Shown here: in pieces, positions 62,694 to 64,000 of the stretch | Position numbering within the stretch: the stretch's first letter is position 1 | Layout of the letters: each line of letters starts with the position of its first letter | Origin: JTS-RE37 sp963756115 | Lineage (GTDB): Bacteria; Bacteroidota; Bacteroidia; Flavobacteriales; Flavobacteriaceae | Direction of reading: 5' to 3' | Length of the DNA: 64,000 bases | Assembly (NCBI GenBank): GCA_963756115.1 | Contig: CAVWMN010000010.1 | Coordinates: 1,550,001-1,614,000 of the forward strand | The notes under the pieces: generated by a model | The model's input: the letters and a program-made list of their open reading frames with translations, nothing else | The model's database searches: none | What the model was told of the DNA's origin: nothing | Program-made: the position numbers and the translations under genes

Positions 62694-62732
62694 ACAATCA
62701 GATATTAGGCCAGAGTCTGCTTTTTACAGGTT

Positions 62733-63671
62733 TTACCAATCAAATGTATCCTTGACAAAATCACGGCTCATTTTCCAATCCTCCTTCAATTCGTACTTTG
62801 GTGTAAAATCGTTCTCAAAAGCAAGTTCCAGTGCGGCCTGACCTTTAAAATCCTGCGCTTTCAAAGCGGCGGCAATAGCATTAAAATCAGTATCACCCTG
62901 CCCGACGTATTCAGACCAGGTACCATCTTTATATTGATCCCTGATGTGAAGATAAACGATTTGCTTCCCATATGTATTGATAAATTCCACGGGATCTACT
63001 CCCCCCCTTATCAGCCAATTCAAATCGGGTCCCAGTTTAAAATCCGGGATCCTGGCCAGTGTCCCGGTAAGGTCGTGCATGTCGTTTTCCACCTCATATG
63101 TATGATTATGCAGATTGGCTTCAATTCCATTGTCAGCAGAAATAACATGGATCTTTTTAAGGATAGCAGCCTGGGCATCCAATTCGTCCTCAGTTTTAAG
63201 TCCGGTTTTTTTACCCCCAACCGAAATTCCCAATGTTGTGCCGCCGATCCGGCCTAATATGGGAACAATTATTTTGATATCGTCCAGGATGGTTTTGTGC
63301 TGCGCCGCATTCCACATATTAAAACCAACGCCATAGGAAGATCCCGAAACCGGTAAACCATACTTTCTTATAAGCCCCTTTAAACGCTTTTCGGAATCAG
63401 GATGCCGCAACTGCACTTCCATGATTTCCAGGCCATTGATTCCGGCATAACTCAAGTCGGAAAATATAGCATCCAAAATGGGTGAACAATCCCAGGTGGG
63501 TGGAAACTTACTGGCATAAACCCACAGGTGGGCATTGATAGGGATGGTACCTGCTGTCCTTCCTGAATCGGAGGAACCCCTTAAGATAGGTGGTATAATA
63601 AAAGTGCCGGCGGCCCCCATTCCCAATACTTTCAGGAACCCCCTTCGCCCGTGGTTATTTTTATTTTTCAT
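62733..63671 (-). CDS. Exported sugar phosphate isomerase/epimerase-like TIM-barrel protein
   Basis: 312 residues from ATG 63671 (a longer frame starts at 63707). Tat signal NNHGRRGFLKVLGMGAAGTF. AP-endonuclease-2/xylose isomerase-like barrel: GINGLEIMEVQLRH, NGIEANLHNHTYE, LGPDLNWLIRGGVDP, VYLHIRDQYKDGTWSEYVGQGDTDF (metal His/Asp/Glu). Outside the cell it likely acts on a free sugar, e.g. 3-keto-sugar or sugar epimer. 39 bases upstream of the GMC gene, same operon. Confidence 0.9.
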   Translation of the reverse strand: MKNKNNHGRRGFLKVLGMGAAGTFIIPPILRGSSDSGRTAGTIPINAHLWVYASKFPPTWDCSPILDAIFSDLSYAGINGLEIMEVQLRHPDSEKRLKGLIRKYGLPVSGSSYGVGFNMWNAAQHKTILDDIKIIVPILGRIGGTTLGISVGGKKTGLKTEDELDAQAAILKKIHVISADNGIEANLHNHTYEVENDMHDLTGTLARIPDFKLGPDLNWLIRGGVDPVEFINTYGKQIVYLHIRDQYKDGTWSEYVGQGDTDFNAIAAALKAQDFKGQAALELAFENDFTPKYELKEDWKMSRDFVKDTFDW

Positions 63672-63979
63672 TTGCCAAAATTTACACTGCCTCGTATTGA
63701 CATGCATACATAGCGGGGATTAAATATAAGTATTTTGACCTGTATGGATCGTGGAAATGTTAGTGCGCTGGTGGGTTAGTATGAAATAAGAATTACCGGG
63801 GAGCAGATGAGTGTGCGAAACCCGTGTGCTCCCTGAGGGCTTTAGCTGCTTTGTTCGCCTTTATTTCAGTCAAAAATTTCAGGAATAGTATCAAGGATTT
63901 TTACTGCCGTTTGTTATATTGTTTTAATGGGTCCCAAGGCATGGTGAGCCCCTATTAATAATTCAAAAACTATATAAAA
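63672..63979 (+). other. Non-coding interval at the end of the window
   Basis: 308 bases with no credible gene; contains the promoter region for the minus-strand operon and a possible leader for a gene that starts at 63980. Nothing else recognised. Confidence 0.5.
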
Positions 63980-64000
63980 ATGAATAAAGACATCAGTAAA
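63980..64000 (+). CDS. Start of an unidentified gene (partial)
   Basis: ATG followed by MNKDISK to the window edge, preceded by TATATAAAAA. Too short to identify; placed by its good upstream AT-rich start context. Confidence 0.35.

Noticed and set aside
1..64000. Insertion sequence, prophage or integrative element
   Set aside because: No transposase, integrase or structural phage gene was recognised on either strand; tRNA-Lys has no visible attachment-site duplicate.

Overview
The window looks like chromosomal DNA of a marine-type Flavobacteriaceae member (Bacteroidota). Evidence includes promoters of the Bacteroidota form TTG-N(about 20)-TAnnTTTG (clearest before thrS and the transketolase genes), weak ribosome binding sites, a CarboxypepD_reg/TonB receptor paired with DUF4249 lipoproteins, split transketolase, monomeric NADP isocitrate dehydrogenase, MIOX next to an SSS symporter, DUF6095 and DUF6958 proteins, and the order thrS-infC-rpmI-rplT. 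Genus is not resolved. GC was not computed; by eye it is in the high forties. No phage, insertion sequence or CRISPR array was seen.

Layout. 1-10.6 kb: stress and envelope genes (OsmC, a BKACE-like enzyme, CPBP protease), an ECF sigma/anti-sigma pair divergent from a fasciclin protein, an SMR exporter, DedA, the TrkH-TrkA potassium system and a CDF metal transporter. 10.8-17.6 kb: AraC regulator, NAD(P)-binding protein, then a receiver-only response regulator followed by a 1440-residue multi-PAS histidine kinase. 17.7-31.7 kb: accessory metabolism (exported Gfo/Idh/MocA protein, amidohydrolase, PhzF, group II PLP decarboxylase, two DinB proteins, esterase) and a sodium symporter-inositol oxygenase pair. 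32-40.9 kb: envelope proteins, a 700-base non-coding interval with a candidate structured RNA, isocitrate dehydrogenase, and a TonB receptor with two tandem DUF4249 genes. 41-53 kb: housekeeping core, with thrS-infC-rpmI-rplT on the plus strand and tgt, LptF/G, EamA, accA, dnaB and a secreted asparagine-synthetase-B-like protein on the minus strand. 53-59.5 kb: split transketolase, outer-membrane protein, a 285-bp tandem repeat, FKBP lipoprotein, S4 protein, phosphoribosyltransferase, shikimate kinase. 59.6-64 kb: tRNA-Lys followed by hairpins and a 102-bp tandem repeat, then a minus-strand exported sugar-oxidation cluster (gluconate-2-dehydrogenase subunit 3-like, GMC oxidoreductase, TIM-barrel isomerase).

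The most unusual points: (1) rplT (L20) is interrupted by a -1 frameshift exactly at an in-frame A AAA AAG heptamer, with a stop two codons later; (2) infC can only be read full length from a non-standard start, by homology AUA; (3) two decayed genes, a VOC-family protein and a small membrane protein, each with several lesions; (4) the DUF4249 pair shares a 273-bp tract far more similar than its flanks, which suggests gene conversion; (5) two unrelated tandem repeat blocks (285 and 102 bp) in non-coding DNA, one anchored on tRNA-Lys; (6) a terminator-ended stretch with UUCG-capped hairpins that may be an undescribed small RNA. No clearly new multigene system such as a defence island was found.

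All family assignments come from reading the sequence and from memory of the families; no database search was run.
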